From NCBI GenBank assembly GCA_017590115.1, contig JAGGNK010006448.1:3455987-3519986 (forward strand): 64,000 nt of DNA, read 5' to 3'. Below are positions 15,101-30,100 of this stretch, one piece after another; positions within the stretch are counted from its first letter, which is position 1, and each line of letters begins with the position of its first letter. A program made the translations under genes and the position numbers. The notes below the pieces were generated by a model. It saw only the letters and a list, made by a program, of their open reading frames with translations. It was not told the origin of the DNA and made no database searches. This DNA comes from Montifringilla adamsi. Taxonomy: Eukaryota; Chordata; Aves; Passeriformes; Passeridae.

Positions 15101-18100
15101 TGATTTTCACCAATTTTGTATTTGCTGTACTGAATGCAACAAAAATCTCAACAATTTTCTATTTTGAGAGAAGTTTGTTACCTACAGTTTCTCTTTCATT
15201 TTTTCTAAGCCACCATCTTTGTAATTAACTGTCCAACACAATACCAATGCTTTGGTTTCCACATGCAAGTCTTCTGTCCGTATCACTGATAAATCTCACC
15301 CTTCTTGGAACCTCTTTTAATTTCAACATCTTTTTAAAACGTCATTCCATTCCCCATAAGTGCTAGTAGCTACACTGCCTTTAAAATTAAGCATCTACAA
15401 GCACTTGCTGATTCATTTGATACAATCCACAAGTACTCAGATGCAGTTCATAAACAATGCTGACTTTATTTCCAGCAACCACGTGTTTTGCCATCATCAA
15501 TCTGACATTTCAGTTGGCTGACTTGGTTATGCTTCTCTGCAATTCACCACTACTTTCTGGAGTGCCAACCCTGCCCCTCAGAGAACACCTAAATGCAATC
15601 ATCTATAAAATCCTAATTTTTAAAGCCACTCAAATATTCTACATAACCAGTGCTGCAACCACCTTTTTTAATTCAGCATTTTTATTAGTTTTAGGCCAAA
15701 TATATGCAAGGGAAGGTAATCTGAATATGCTTTTTAGATTCAGAAGAACAACAAAACAAAGCACATTCCATAGCACTGATAAGGTAGCAATGAACGAAAC
15801 TAAACACATAGCTTTGTAATACACAGTAAAAAACAAGTGAACCAACAAATTGAAAAAAAATAAGAAAAAAATCAGTAAGTCCTTTATTTCTGACTTTCCA
15901 CCATTAATCCTACTATAAGCATAGAAGCAGTCAATAGTAAAAAATCCACTCTAACTGTTCAACCACAGCATCAAAATCTCAACATTGATTAGAATCTAGA
16001 GCTGTCAGTACCACTATAAGGACAGTAAAGCCAAAAAAAGGAAAGAATAATTCACAGTTACTGCAATTACATGCATACCCAGGAAAACATCTGAGGAACC
16101 ATTCCACCAAATTATTTCCATTTTTAGAAAGACTTATTCTTTTTGAAGGATAAAGCAAAAAAAAGTACCCTTTACCATTATGAGCTGGTAGCCTCCCAGA
16201 GACGTAAGAGCTGCCTTATTTGCATCATTTCTGTGTAGATTTTGAGGCTGTAGGTGTTCAAGTACCAATACTTTAAAAGGAGTGCAACTTGAGTGTTTAC
16301 CTGACATTTAATTGACTTTAATTTGGGCAGGTACACAGATCATCCTAATTCATCAAATGATTCTGGACGAGATGGACTACAAATAAAACTACAGCAGTGT
16401 TCTAAGCAGCTGGCTTATACTGCTGCTCTTTAATACCCAAAAAGAACATACCTACCTCAGATGACATACATGGCATACTTTAAGTGGTATCAGTTACTTG
16501 CCTTTGGAAGTTTAATAGGTGGCTCTTTGGGCTCCTCTTCTTCATCACTGTCTGAATCCCCACTCTGGACACTGTTCTTTGAGGCCAAAGACACAGATGC
16601 TTCCTTCTTCTGCCACTCCAACACACAATGGCGGACATTGCAGTAAACATTAAAAGCTGAAGGATTGCTATGTAATCTGATATCTGGTATGGTTATTGTA
16701 CTCTCTAGGCTTTCAGTCTGAAAAACAAGATCAGTTTTAATTTTCGTTTATTAGTTTAGTAAAGTTACAAGCTTTGCTAAATATAAATAATCTCAACAGT
16801 CTCAATTTTGACAGACCAAATTATTTCCAAACTGGAGACAACTTTCCTGCTGAAGTACCAGCTCTATTTCAGGCAGGGAAGAAAGGAAGAAGAGGAAGAC
16901 ATTTCAAGAGATTCTGTCTAGCTTCAGCCTCTACCTCTCATAACTTGATGAGAACATTGATGAGAACAGTGGGACTAAAAATGACAGCAGCTCAGGCTAC
17001 AGAATGGTCCAAACCTGTGTCACAGTGGTAAGAATAGAAGAATCAAGCTTTATCTCCTCAACAGCAATCTGTTTTGGAGGTTTTAATTATAACTGAATTT
17101 TTAAATGCATGCCTTGTTATTCTAGTTTAGTTTTAACCTGCTGGTAAATACTAAAAATTTAAGATGTCTGTTAAACATATACTAGAATTTTAAAAAACTC
17201 ACTTGTTTTGTCGTAAGATGAAAATTGATGACAAGTTTAAAAACGCCTGTGAGGATGCTGCAGTTAATATTTTGAGAATAATCATCTAATGGACTAATTA
17301 CTAAATAAAGAAATCAAGGCCTACGAACTTAACAGGACACCATTCTGTCTTCAGAAGCCCTGAGCCACAAAGTATGAGCTGGGAAATTGTTCTGAGTAAC
17401 TACCACTACCACGGCCCACCTCAGTGTCTACTACTGATGTATTATTATCAGCCTTGGCCAAGACACAAAGAAGCCTTCATGAGGCTGTCACTAAACTTGG
17501 AAAAATAATAAGAGAAAACATTTTTTAAAAATCTGCCCTGTACTTTCCCAGTCTGAAACAGTAAAATGGGAAAGGAGGTATGACTGACTTTTAAAAACAA
17601 AACTCCACAACAATTAATTCCTAAGCAGGGTTACACTTTCCATTGGTTGTGTACAAGCAAAGACCAGGCTGGTATCAGCACAGGCTTTGAAAACTGGATT
17701 CCAGGCATATGGAAGGAAGCAATTATCTGTAAGAGCCTGCTGTAGACAGAGGGCACAAAGACCATGTAAGGAGAGAAGGGCCGGGTTAAGAATGCAGGAC
17801 AAATTCGCTTGACCATGCAAGGCAAAATGCGGGGGATTATTGGGCCAGACAGACTCAGGGTCATGACTAACTTCACAAGGTCATTTTTGGTTTCTTTCTC
17901 ATATTCTTGAGGGATAGGCAGAGGAAGAACACAGTGAGAGTGGAGGCTTTTTGTCTTTTTTTTTTTTTTTTTTTTTATTGATAGGGTATTAATACTGTGC
18001 ATTGCCACATTCATCTGGCATGAAATTACACAGTAAATTATACTACAGTGATTTGAAGCAGATCATTGAGAGCAGTGATGGGAAGGAGAACATTAAACTA

Positions 18101-21100
18101 GCAGAGGAGAGGTAAAAGAAATTTGAGAACCAGTGAATTGGGTTATATTTTAATAAGGTGATTTGTTTTTCTACAGTATGGTTGCCACAATTTTCTACAT
18201 CAAAAAGACTTCTATCTGCACATACATTTTTGTTAATACCAGAAATAACACAAGACTCTAAGAAAGACCTTTTAACACCATACGTTACAAAACATAAACA
18301 AAAAAAATTCAAAATGACTTGAAAATATTTCATCGTTCACATATATTCCCTGTTTTTGACTGTAATATCATTCTGACTGTACTGGTATCTATTTGCCTAT
18401 CCTTCCTTTCCATTATTGCTAAAGTTACTGCAAGCTAGAACATTAAGAAACAATGCTTTAGTATGCAACCTATTTTATCAAACACATTGAGTGTTAATTT
18501 TTCTTACCTGCATCAGTGGTAGCAGTAAGCACAAAAATATAAAGATAATGGAAGTAGGGAAAAGAAAAAGCTGGAAAAAGTTCCCTACACACATACTCAA
18601 GTTTGGCAGGTTTTTTTCTTTAGCTCAACACAACTTCTGCCATTAAGAACTGAAAGACAGCAAAGTTGAGTCCTTGTTCAATATTAGTATCTTTGAAATA
18701 GTAAAGCTCTTGCTAGAAATCCCACAACATTAATCAGTGCAAGAACCCAAGGCACAACCTCATATGTTATTCCAGTATCAAACTGAATCAAAATAAATTT
18801 GGATTGACCCCCTTGATAATGAGCTCCTACATACTTTGAAGTTTGACACCAGAAAACTGAATTGTTATAAGATGTAACTCTTCTGTTCAATATCCATACA
18901 CATTACCCCAAAAGTTTTTGCAGCTCCTGTTAAGGCAAACACATAGTACAAACTTTCAGCTTTAAAGCTAGCTCCATTGAATGGCACAGATTAAATTCCT
19001 CAGTAAACTTAGTTTACTAAAGTTTTCACTGACAGTTACAGGACGAGGAAGCTATTTCAGAGGCTCCAGATATTATCTGAAAGTTCATTCACCTAGTTAA
19101 TATCACATATGGTAATTGTAACTTCTGTGAGAGTTTCCATTCCAATTCTTTCTTGTCAGCTCAGCTAAGTCTTTGATCCAGAAGAGCCTAAGTTCTGTAC
19201 CTCATATAGTCTCATTTGAAACAGACTGGCCAAACTATTAAACAAGCACAGGTAATTTTAGACATTACAGTGCTAGATAAAAATCAATGTATGTTTTCTT
19301 GCCTATTAATAACAGGCTGACTAATTTTCAGAAATAAACTTCTTATTTTCAATACTTGACAACTATTAACCAGTAAGCATTTTAACTATTCTGTGTTCAG
19401 TGTTTTGCTTTTCTACAACAGTGCACGAACAATACTTGCATACACTAAATGCCTACTGAGACTTCAGTACGGCACAACATCCTCTAGAAACTTCGTCATA
19501 AGGTAAAAAACACTGATGTGATTTGTGATGGATTTCTGAAGTCTAAGGGCTTTAACTATCTGTAATATTTATAGCTGCTAGGTCTTCAAAAGAAACATCT
19601 GTTCAAAAGTTGACATATATAAGCAGGTTGTGATGCAAACATCACCTTCTTAGATTTCCTTCACATGAGGCAAGAACAGAGCTGACAACAACAACAAAAA
19701 AAACCAGTAAAACTTTCTGCCCCTCTAATGCAAATGCTCATTCAGTGAGCAGCTTTTTTGGTTGTTTTTTCTTTTCTTCAACCGTTCAAAACGGACATCA
19801 GGATTTCCTTCCATATGAAACAAGTGCTCTTCCCTTCCAGATTCCTAACTTCACTAAGGTCACATACACTGAGCAAGTCAGAAAACTGGTATTTAAGTTC
19901 ATTCTATCATCACTTGAAAGCTTACTTTTCTGCAGCTAATCAATACCTTCTACACAGTCAGAAAAACTTCCCCAATATTATGAGACTCATGATACACCTG
20001 TACAATTTTGCTGCAGACTCACAGATTCTGAGGTAGAATAGATCAGTAAGAAAATCTAACCAACACCTGTACCTACAGAACCTCACTTAGTAGCTCTTTT
20101 ATCAAACTACTAAAGTCTACTTTAACTTAATGATACTGCATTTCATGTTGGCATAAAATACATCTACATTGCCAAGAAAAACAGCAGAACATTAAACCAA
20201 AATGTTAATCAACTTCTAAGAACTCACTAAAGAAATTTATTAATTTTGCATAGATCTAGAATTATTAATAATCCAAAGAGACGGCTCTTGAGCTATAGGA
20301 TAAATTATTTCAGAAAGAAACAATGCCTTACAGCTTGTTTTCATGGTGTTAAGGGTACTGAGATTCACATGACACTTGTGAATAAGGTGAAGAGCAGCAA
20401 TCACTTTCTCTGCCTCTGAATGTCCAATTCTTAATGGCTGCTGGAATATTGCAATCCAAAACGCTCATTAAATTTGACTACAAACTCAGCTTCCAAAGTG
20501 CCTATGCAGAAGATGAGATGATAGCTTCTATACTAGTTTTCCTCCCAAAGCACGTGGTTTCTTGGAAAATTAAATTGCCACCACTGTCAAAAAGAAAAGA
20601 GCTTACAGACTGGAAAAGAGAATTATGCTGTTTGATTCAGCAGTTTTCATATGAGCTGTAACACAGTGGAATGTTCTGAATCTTCATCTTTGCTGTTTGA
20701 TTTGCTGTCACCAAAAATTACATATGCACCTTTATCAAATGAAGATACGTGGTGAAACATACATTGCAAAACTTAAATACCCACCATTGGCGAAGACAGT
20801 TCTAATATGTGAAGATTTTCTTTCTTGTGTGTTACTTTTTATTTTCTGAAAGGTAAAACTCTTATGAGGGAGAGATCAAAGTGCAGATGCTCACACCCTG
20901 ATGCCTGGCTTGTCCTTGTAAACATATAGTCCCTGCTAACTGGAAGAATGAATTATGCAGGAGAGGGTAAACAGCACAGGTTTGGTTCAAAAGATAAGGG
21001 CAACCTAATTGCTCTTCTCAGTCAGCCTTTTGTAATGTTCCAGTACACTCAGGGAAAGAAGTGGGAAAAACCAAAAGCCCCTGGTTTCTTTTACACATCT

Positions 21101-24100
21101 CACACATAAAGAAACTGTTTTCCCTAAAGATGAAACCCATACATAGCTTATTTTCTATTTGTTTTCTTCCTCTTGAATCAGATGACTGTGGTAATGGTTT
21201 ATTCTTAAATATGATGGAAATAAACAATAATCTAAGAGAGGAAAGTTAATCTGCTGTTAAAGACGGGTCAGGTTATAATAACCATCTGATCTAATCCATG
21301 TGTAACACTGAGAAGAGAAGCTCACCCAATTATTTTTCAGACAGTCAAAAGATCTCTTAGAAAGGGAAGCCCTCTTGAGGTTGAAAGACCAAATAATACA
21401 AAAGCCACTGAAAACAATGCCAAATTATTTGAGAACCTACATGTGTTTCTAATGAGACAATATTCATCCCGGTCAATCTGTTTTATACATCTATTCATTA
21501 GCTTACAACGAATTTTTCTGCTACATAAACCTCCCCCTTAAAGTTTTATTACTCCCATTTGTAAAAAGCTAAAAAAGTCATAGCTTAAAACTTCTGCATG
21601 AACAGGTAGACACCAATCATTTCCAGTACAAGCTGTGTTTGGTGGACTCTAATTTTTCAGTATTCTTCGAATAGCATTATGAAAACAGAATATGGTGAAC
21701 TGTAGTTTTCTGTGTAAGTCTCTCTCAATCCAAGTGTCCTAAGCAGCACTTGCATGAATTAATAGCAAAGGGGAAAAATATCCAGGGTGTCTGAAGGGGG
21801 AAGGAGGGGTTAGCAGCAATATTCGTAGAGTTGGGAAAAGTTACACAGCCTTACAATTTTCTGGTGATACTCTTTGCCAAAAGGAAAAAAAAGTGGGGAG
21901 GAGGCACATAGGGACCAGAATCCAAAGTGCTATATCCATGCCTAACAATCAGATATTTGTTTTCTATGCAAAAGTCACTTATGTCAGCAGTGAATTTCTA
22001 AAGCCGAAATAGACTGCACCACATAAAAAACTTTTATACCTCCATTTAAAAATAGAAATTAAACCAAAAATAGAAATTAAACCACAAACTCAAAAATTAG
22101 TGATAGTTCAAAGCCCAGTGATCATACCACGACCCAGCTTAGAAACAGAACAAGGGTCAAACTACTGAGCTGTTTAAACACCAATTAGTTTCATACCTAA
22201 AATGTTCTAACATTTAATGCTTAAATGGTGGAAATAATTTTCTTCCAGTTGCTCAACAATTACTTCTCTTCTAAAGTTCTCTCCTCTTCCATTACACAAT
22301 CATTTTTAGTAAGCACAGGATATAAATAACAAATTTTTGGGTTCCTTCATCTTATTCTTGATTTAAGGCCCTCTCTGCCTCTACTAAGTATATTAAGAGA
22401 AAGCTTCCATCTCTGTTCAGACTAAAAGACCCCATTTCTCAAAAAAATAAACTGATGCACACAAACTCTACTGCTCAGAATGTCCAGTAGTGAAAGACTT
22501 TTCAATCTGCTCTATTTTAAAGCTTCCAAATGGAAGCTCACATTTTCCTGACAATAGACACATCCATTTTCAGACATTCCAGTGCAAAAATAATCACTGT
22601 GCTGATTCTGCCAGGGTAAGCATTGGGATGCATTGAAAAGTACATAAAAAAAACCCCAAAACCAAAAAATCCCTCCCACAAAAAAAACAACTACAGAAAA
22701 ACCAATAAACAAAACCACCCCACTTTGTCAGTTTCATAACCTCAAGATATGAAATTGGTTTGATCTTTCCCTTCTCTGCTACATTTTTCAGGAAATACAC
22801 AATTTTTTGCTATCATGCTGAAATAAGCTGGAATGCCTTTCTATACCCGAGTCACTCAGAATGAAGACCAATGTTCTAATGGCCAGCCCTGGTCTGCCTC
22901 AGACATTGTCTAGATAACGGCATCAATAAAGACCAAAAAAAACCATTATGACTTTCAAAGATTTAAGTAGAAGCTGACTTAAACCCAAGAAAATCTTGAG
23001 AACAACCTTCCACAGGGATGAGTTGAGGAGATGATCAGTTAGTGCCATATCCATAACTACCCACAACAACTAGCCTTTAGTATGTTCACATTGTGTTGGC
23101 CAAAGGATCTTGCCACTCCATTTATCCAATGCAACTAAATTTAAGAACTACATTGGACTGCTAAGCTTGTCAACAGCCATTCTGTATTTAGCCTTCTACT
23201 TGGCAGTAAAACTAGGGCTCCACCAACCAGATAGACAAGGGTCCCTTTATAGCATAACAATGATCAAAGCCGAGGAGTTATCTTATTTTAAAAGCACAAG
23301 TTTCCATCACCAGACAGAACACACAAACTAACTACGTTCTGTGATATTTCTTCGAATCTCTAACTTGGTTTTCTTTGTTGACAGTGGGTTGATAAAGTCA
23401 TGGAGAGGACAGAGCTAAAACTTCTTATAGCAACTAAAGAAAGAACTGAGAAATTCAGTTTGGACCACAAATATTTTACTGTACAGTGCTGAGAACAGAA
23501 ATGAAGATAAGCTCCTTCTATACCATAGTCTGAAGCTGCACTACTTGAGATAAGCAGAATTATCTGGTAAGTCTCCAAGAAGTCAATACCAAATGAACAG
23601 ATAGAGGGTTTGCTTCACCCTCCCAAAGCCATCTGTCTTGAGATACAGTAACTACATGAGGTTTGGCAAATAGGGATAAGATGGCCAAGTGGTTCTACAG
23701 TGCATGTGTATTATAAGGACATTCAGCTGACTACAAAGTATTTTCACTGGATATTTCAGTAGTTCTGTCCTTCAGAACCATTCCAAAAATTAGTTTTCTC
23801 TTTACTGACTACAAGCCTTCAAGTCTGCAGCAAGCCTTCATGAAAACCCTTCCAAGACTGTAGCTTAAATAGAGAAATAATAGCTCTCTAATAGAGAAAG
23901 AATGCAGCACAGCAGTATTTTAAAATAGCACTGCTTCTGCATAAATTTATGCTCTCTAAAGAATAAAGATGTAAACATTTTTATTAAGTTCACTGTATGG
24001 TTCCCATGCATTTAAAGTGATTGAAGGCAGGGGTTACATGGGGAGAAAACATTAATAGAAACACTTAGGTATCATTTATTACATTTTCCATTATGGAGGA

Positions 24101-27100
24101 ATTTTCAGAGGTAATTCTGGAGTCCTCAGAATGCTCCCATTCTCCTTTAGCCAATATGGCTAAATCTTTGCAGAACTAGTCTCTAACTGTTTGCTAGACA
24201 CAGACCTCAAAATTTACCTCTAAGACCAATATGTTTAGCTACACTTAGGGTTTAGGAACTGGAGAACTAAAAACACTGTTCATATAATTTCCTGTTGAAC
24301 ATTAGTACCAAAAGCAGTTGAATAATGTTAACATTGGCATCACAGTCATGTAGGATACAATAAACAGACAATACTGTTCTATTATTAACTCCTCTAAACA
24401 CATTGTTAGTCACACTTAGGTGTTCTTGCATTACTGTCAACTGAAGTTACTGTCATTTTTGAGTCAGGACTTTGTCAAGTTAGTTACAGGCTTACCTTGT
24501 TGCGTGTTTTCACTTTCAATTTAGTCTTCTGTTTTCTTTTCAACTTTTTCTTGCTAAAAAGTTTCTTACTTCTGAAAAAGAGGAAAAAAGCAATGAGAAC
24601 AAAATAAACTCCCTTCTGTACCTCATAGTAATAAGCACAGAGGGAAAAAATGTCAGAAGTGCTCTAAATTTTTTTTCTCATAGGCAAAGGGAATAATTGC
24701 AAGTATAATTTCAGAGTATAAATTAGAATACAAAGCACTTAAAATTGTGCTTTCCTAATGTTCCACTGAATTATGCACCTTTACTCTCATCAATTTAAGC
24801 AGAATATATACTGGGAGAGAAACAAGTCCCTGAACTTTCTATTGGCTTGCCCTATTGCTTCTATTACAAGTTCGTTAGTGCCACAGCAATGCTAGAAGCT
24901 AGAATTATTGACAATTCTCAGTAAAACAAGCTGTTAGTACAAAACATTGCCTCGTGAAGTCTTTATCACACAAAGAGTCAAGCCTTCCAAGACAAAAAGT
25001 AAGCTTTAAAAATATATCATTTAGCAGAAGATTCAACTGATGGAAGAAACTGCAGTTTCTTTACCTTTTGTTTGGACTTTTTCTACCCTCACTTTATAGA
25101 CTTAATGTCCATTCCTTTACATTACAGATCTAGCACACACACACTTCTCTAAGCTCATTTAATCCTCTCCTGCCCACACCTCATTCTTACCACACTCTTT
25201 TTCTCCTTCATTTTATTACCCAGGGAAAAAAAAACCAACCAAAAACTATCATACAAGAAAGATACCATATGCTCACACGCTTGTTCTGTCACCATCACTG
25301 AGATTACTCTGAAATGCATGTTTTTTAACCTACTGTTTTTTCAGATTATAAATTCTACCAAAAAAAAAAAAAAAAAAAAAAAGAAAGAGAGAAAAAAGTA
25401 GTATGTTACCTATGCAGCATACAGCTCACCTTACACAGGACTTCAAGCAAAAGCTACTAACATTCCTTTGCACCACAAACTTTACTCAAATAGCTTACAG
25501 TTCAGAATAGTTGAAAAATAAAACTATCATATCTGAAAATCCCAGGCAGTGAGAAATTGCATTTTCAGTAACAGATTGAGAATCAGAAGAGCCTTAATAC
25601 TTCATTCAAGCAACTTTGTTCCAAATAAAAATGCTGAGGTTCTAAAAGCATAGTGGTCCAGCAGTTAAATGCTGGAAACACTGAAGCCTGACCAACAGCC
25701 AGCAGCGAGAACACAAGCTCCAACAAAGAATTCCTGCAGAGTATTCCAAGAAAGCCGCCTCCTAGAAATTTCACCACTTTTCCTCTCTTGACCTATATTA
25801 AGAGGAAGGTATGTTCCTCAAGACACTTCCTGCAGAAACAAACCAGCCACCACTTCGCTTATAAGGAACAAACACCCTTATCCTGGAGTTAAAAGAAGTG
25901 ATTCAGTGAGCGGGAATTCCCTCACCGTCCCCAGAAAGTTAAAGCTTACAAAGAGAATGGAGATGACTGCTCAACAGTAAAGTTTCAATAGGTAACAGTA
26001 CAGAAGCTATTTAAGAAGCAAGGAAGAAAAACTTCATATAACCTTTACTGCTCCAATTTCAGCAATGAAACTCCATAGTCTAACTCACTATTTAGCTTTT
26101 CTTTAATTAGACACGTTTCCTCATTAGCATTTAATACAGTTAATTCTTATTCTGCTGTCAAACATGAAGAACAGTGCAGCCCTTTCCATTCTGTAGCCAT
26201 TCAATCTTCTGCTCTGGACCTAATGACCTTTTATGAAACTTGCACCCTAACTTTCAGTTTAAAAGTCCCAATGAAAATATCCTCTGTGCTCTTTCAGTCC
26301 ATACCACACATAAACGATGCTGACCAAAACTGAAAACAATACTTGTTGTTTGCTGTTAGGAAGAGGAAGAAGAAATGTCTCAAATGCCTCCAAGGTCACA
26401 CTTAAACTGCATTCCAGGTATTATTCGGCAGCTCCACAGCAATATGGCATAGCAGACCTATTTAACCCAGACTAGCATGAAAACATTTCCCTGCAATCCT
26501 CGAAATTGAGCTTCCAATACTCTTTATTTATCTGTGCTAATAATTATGCCTTTTAAACACAGTATGATTTGCACTTACCCACAGACAACTTGATAAGCAT
26601 AGCTTTTTTCTTTTTGTTTTAAAAGATACTAATTCAAGTTGCCAAGACATTTCAAATTCAATCTTTCCTGCCAAAATCCTTGAAAACTCTCCAAATTTGT
26701 TACAGTCTGCAAACATTAAAAACACTTTTTCATCTTGTAAATATTTCACTGGACCAGTCCCTGTAATTTTTGCAAGTATTTCTTCGTGTTTATGCATACA
26801 ACTGAAAAAACCCCAAATTAAGCCTTTTCCCTCCCCCCAAGATTAGGCTCATTTCCATAGCAACAAAACCTCTGCCATTTGGCAGATTACCTTCATTTGT
26901 CACACCTACACAATGTTTTTTTCCAATGAGCAAACAGGAAAGATCAGCAATGGTGCTGATGGTGCTAAGATCTCCCTCATTCATACAACAACCATTAAAG
27001 ATGCTGCAAACAGCAGCACAGTCTGAACTGCTCCACTGTGGCAGTCTTGATCTTCAGCAAGTTTTGGCCTTGAATAATTTTACATGGAAACAGTTTGGGA

Positions 27101-30100
27101 TAGAAATGCCATAGTAAGAATCCACAATTATGTCCCTATATTTTCTAAAAATGAAACCTCAAGGAGGAAAGTATACTTTCTTCCATACCCAAACAAACTT
27201 ACTTCAGAACAAGTAAGCAATTAATAAAAAATATCTCATCACACTAATTTTATGAATAGTTCTGAGCGACCTACAATACCTATGCATAACACTAACGTAT
27301 TCACAATGTATCTGCATGTAACAAAGACACATATGATTGTTTACAGTTCTACTGTTATATACCATAACACTAAGATGGTTTTAATATTCAGAAAAAAGGA
27401 CACTAAAACCATATACCAAAACACTAAGATGTTTCAATATTCCGAAAAACATGGGCAAATATATTCATGGAAAACAATGTTAAGCAGATCATGAGTAATT
27501 TCCTGTTGGAAACCACGTGTGTTAATTATAACCACAACTCCTCTACTACCTGAAGGTTAACAAGATCTGATATGGCTCAGCTGGACTTTTTAGCTAAATT
27601 ATTAATTCTATTGCTGGTTAACAACTGTAAGCTGCTGCTAGCTGTCATTTGTAAAGGTCTAGTTACTCTGCGCTGACAATCAGCTTCTGCTGGCAAAAGG
27701 TCTTTAGCCTTCAACTTCTAACTCAGTTGTTGATACCATTTAGCTCACAGAAAACAAACACTCATTTTCAGCAAATCTCAGGCAGGCTTTCTGCAAACTG
27801 CTTCAAAACATTATAACATTGGAGACCAAGTTTTGAACTGGACCACAAAGCAAGTGCAAGTCAAATGAGCACAGAACATACAGACACCTTGACAAAAAAA
27901 TACTTGTGGCAAATGGACACAAAGAAAGAGTGAATGGTGCTATTACAGCCTTTACAGAAAAAATCTGTAGAGAATAAAATAAATACCAAAAATCTTCAAC
28001 CCTGGAATGTGAAATAATTGCCTCAAATCAAAGGCAGAAATAAAAAAAAAAAAAGAGGGGAAAGGGGAAGGTGGGCAATAACCAGTTGCTTGACAATTTA
28101 AAATAGGTGAAACAACTATTTAAATTACATGACTGCAATTTGTAGCACCTGTAGTAGGAGAAGTAAAGGCATGCTTTAGTTTATTTGTTCTAAACCAGAA
28201 GTAGCAATAGCTACTTCTTGTACTTGGACTATTTGATGCATTATTAGGAAAACATTGTTCAGTTGTCTCAACACCATTGCTCTTCTCCGTTTAAAAGAGA
28301 TTAAGAAATGCAAACAGAGCATCTTCCCTCAAGGTGTAACTGATAAGCCTTAAGTTGAGAGGGAAGCTTTATATAGTGAGTGTGTGTTCCTCCCCTCAAT
28401 GCTGTTATTGAATTACTCAACTTGAACTAACATTATGTTAGTGTTACACCTGCATAAGATCTTCCAGACCATGCGTTATACGAAGTGCATGTACAATGAG
28501 TGGAAAAAATATTATTCCATCTCTGCTGCTGAAGCAGAAAAGGAACAACAAAAGCCTTATCTAAAGTGCTGTCTGACCTAAAACCTTTACTTCTGAAACA
28601 AAGCAAAGACTACTGTAGCCAGTACAGTATTAGACACAGTTGTTCTGCTGTTGAATCTTTGAGTACACTTTTGAAAAATTTGTGAATTTAGTAAACTACA
28701 TACTAACACTTGCTCAATTTTTTAAGACTTCAAAGTGACTTGAACTCAGTGCATTTGTCTAAACTTGCTTGCTCTGGTTCAAGGGCTACCATCTTTGGGA
28801 AGAAGTATACTGTTGACAGGACAGGTCTAGCCAAGAGCTGCTGTGTTCAGACAAATAACAAATATATTCTGTTACTCGGTTTCCGTAAGTGCTTACTCAA
28901 CACAGTTCGCTTAAGAGTCAAGGCCTTGTGGAAATTTGCTTACAAGGCAGCAGCCACTCAATAAACATTGAAAATGAAACAGGTTTGTGGTATCAAACAA
29001 TTCTTTTGTTTCCTCCATTAGGTGAACTACTGATGCTGGTGATCAGCTTGGTTAGAAAAGATGCAGGAAGCATTTGCTTCTGAACAGCCCAAAGTGAAAT
29101 CCCAAGCTCATATTGTCAAGAAGACCACAACAGCAAGCTATTATCACTCATCACTACACTTATCATGTAGTCATCATTGAGTTAGAGGGTGTTTCGTCAG
29201 AGCATCCTTTTACTGGATGCAGTGGCAGCGCAGGTGAAGTTCAGGAACCTGAAAGAAGGCAGTAAGACAAAAGCAGGATCACAACCCTAGACTTCCTAAG
29301 AACAGATCTCATCACTCAAGAACAGCCTGTTGTTCATCAGTCTTCTTTGAAGAAACCACAGGATACAGTTCCCTGAAGAGAAAAGAGTGCAGAAGAGCTC
29401 TCCAAAGCCAGCAGTTTGGGGGAGTTGACTCATGTTTGTTTAGCTGTGAAAAGAGAAAACCTGGAATGGTGGGGGTGGAACAGCCTCCAAGTGAATATCT
29501 CCACCTCCCTGTGATGGGAGAGAGCAAAGGCCATGGAAACATACTCTTCTAAGCAACATCCGGTGACAAGCCAAGAGATAATGGAGGAAAAAAAAAAACA
29601 ACACAGGAAGTTCCAATTACACCTAAGAACTGTAAAAATGGTCAAAGATTGGAACAGGTTGCCCTGAGAGGCTACACGTTCTCCTTCCTTAAAGATAGTG
29701 AAAATACAATTGGACAATGTTCAGAGCAACCTGCTCTGGTTGATCCTACTTTGATCAGTCGACAGTCTTCAGAAGCGCCTTCTAATTTCAACTATTCTGT
29801 GATCTTCACTATTTGCTTATAAAACAAAGTAAAATTTGACCGTACAATAAACATGCTTCTGCATTGTGGAAAGAGTGTATTTTTTCTCATTCCGAGTTTT
29901 GCATTTCTCCTGGTGTTATGCCGTGTTTCCGATTATGCTTCCAAGTAGAGGCATACTGAGCTTTTCATCTGTTCACCATCTGGATCAGCAAACTGACATC
30001 AAAATCAGGCATAGGAGCAATTTCTATGGGAATCAGTCAGCATAATCAAACCTACAATAGTACACAAAGTTAACAAGAGAATGAGGGATGAAAACTACCT

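Larger units (their letters stand above)
16718..24495 (-). other. MYCBP2 intron 2
   Basis: 7.8-kb GT-AG intron. It holds a T run at 17956-17977, a short direct duplication at 22048-22083 and an A/C-rich tract at 22642-22723. No exon, RNA gene or recognisable transposon. The short open frames are unconvincing. Confidence 0.88.
24572..29639 (-). other. MYCBP2 intron 1, 3' part
   Basis: First stretch of the 22.8-kb intron 1. It contains an A23 run at 25360-25382 and a diverged tandem duplication at 27357-27466. A weak CR1-like stretch may begin near 29430. No exon or RNA gene recognised. Confidence 0.85.

Noticed and set aside
15457..15819. 120-codon plus-strand frame in intron 3
   Set aside because: No domain, no codon-usage or splice support, and antisense to the gene.
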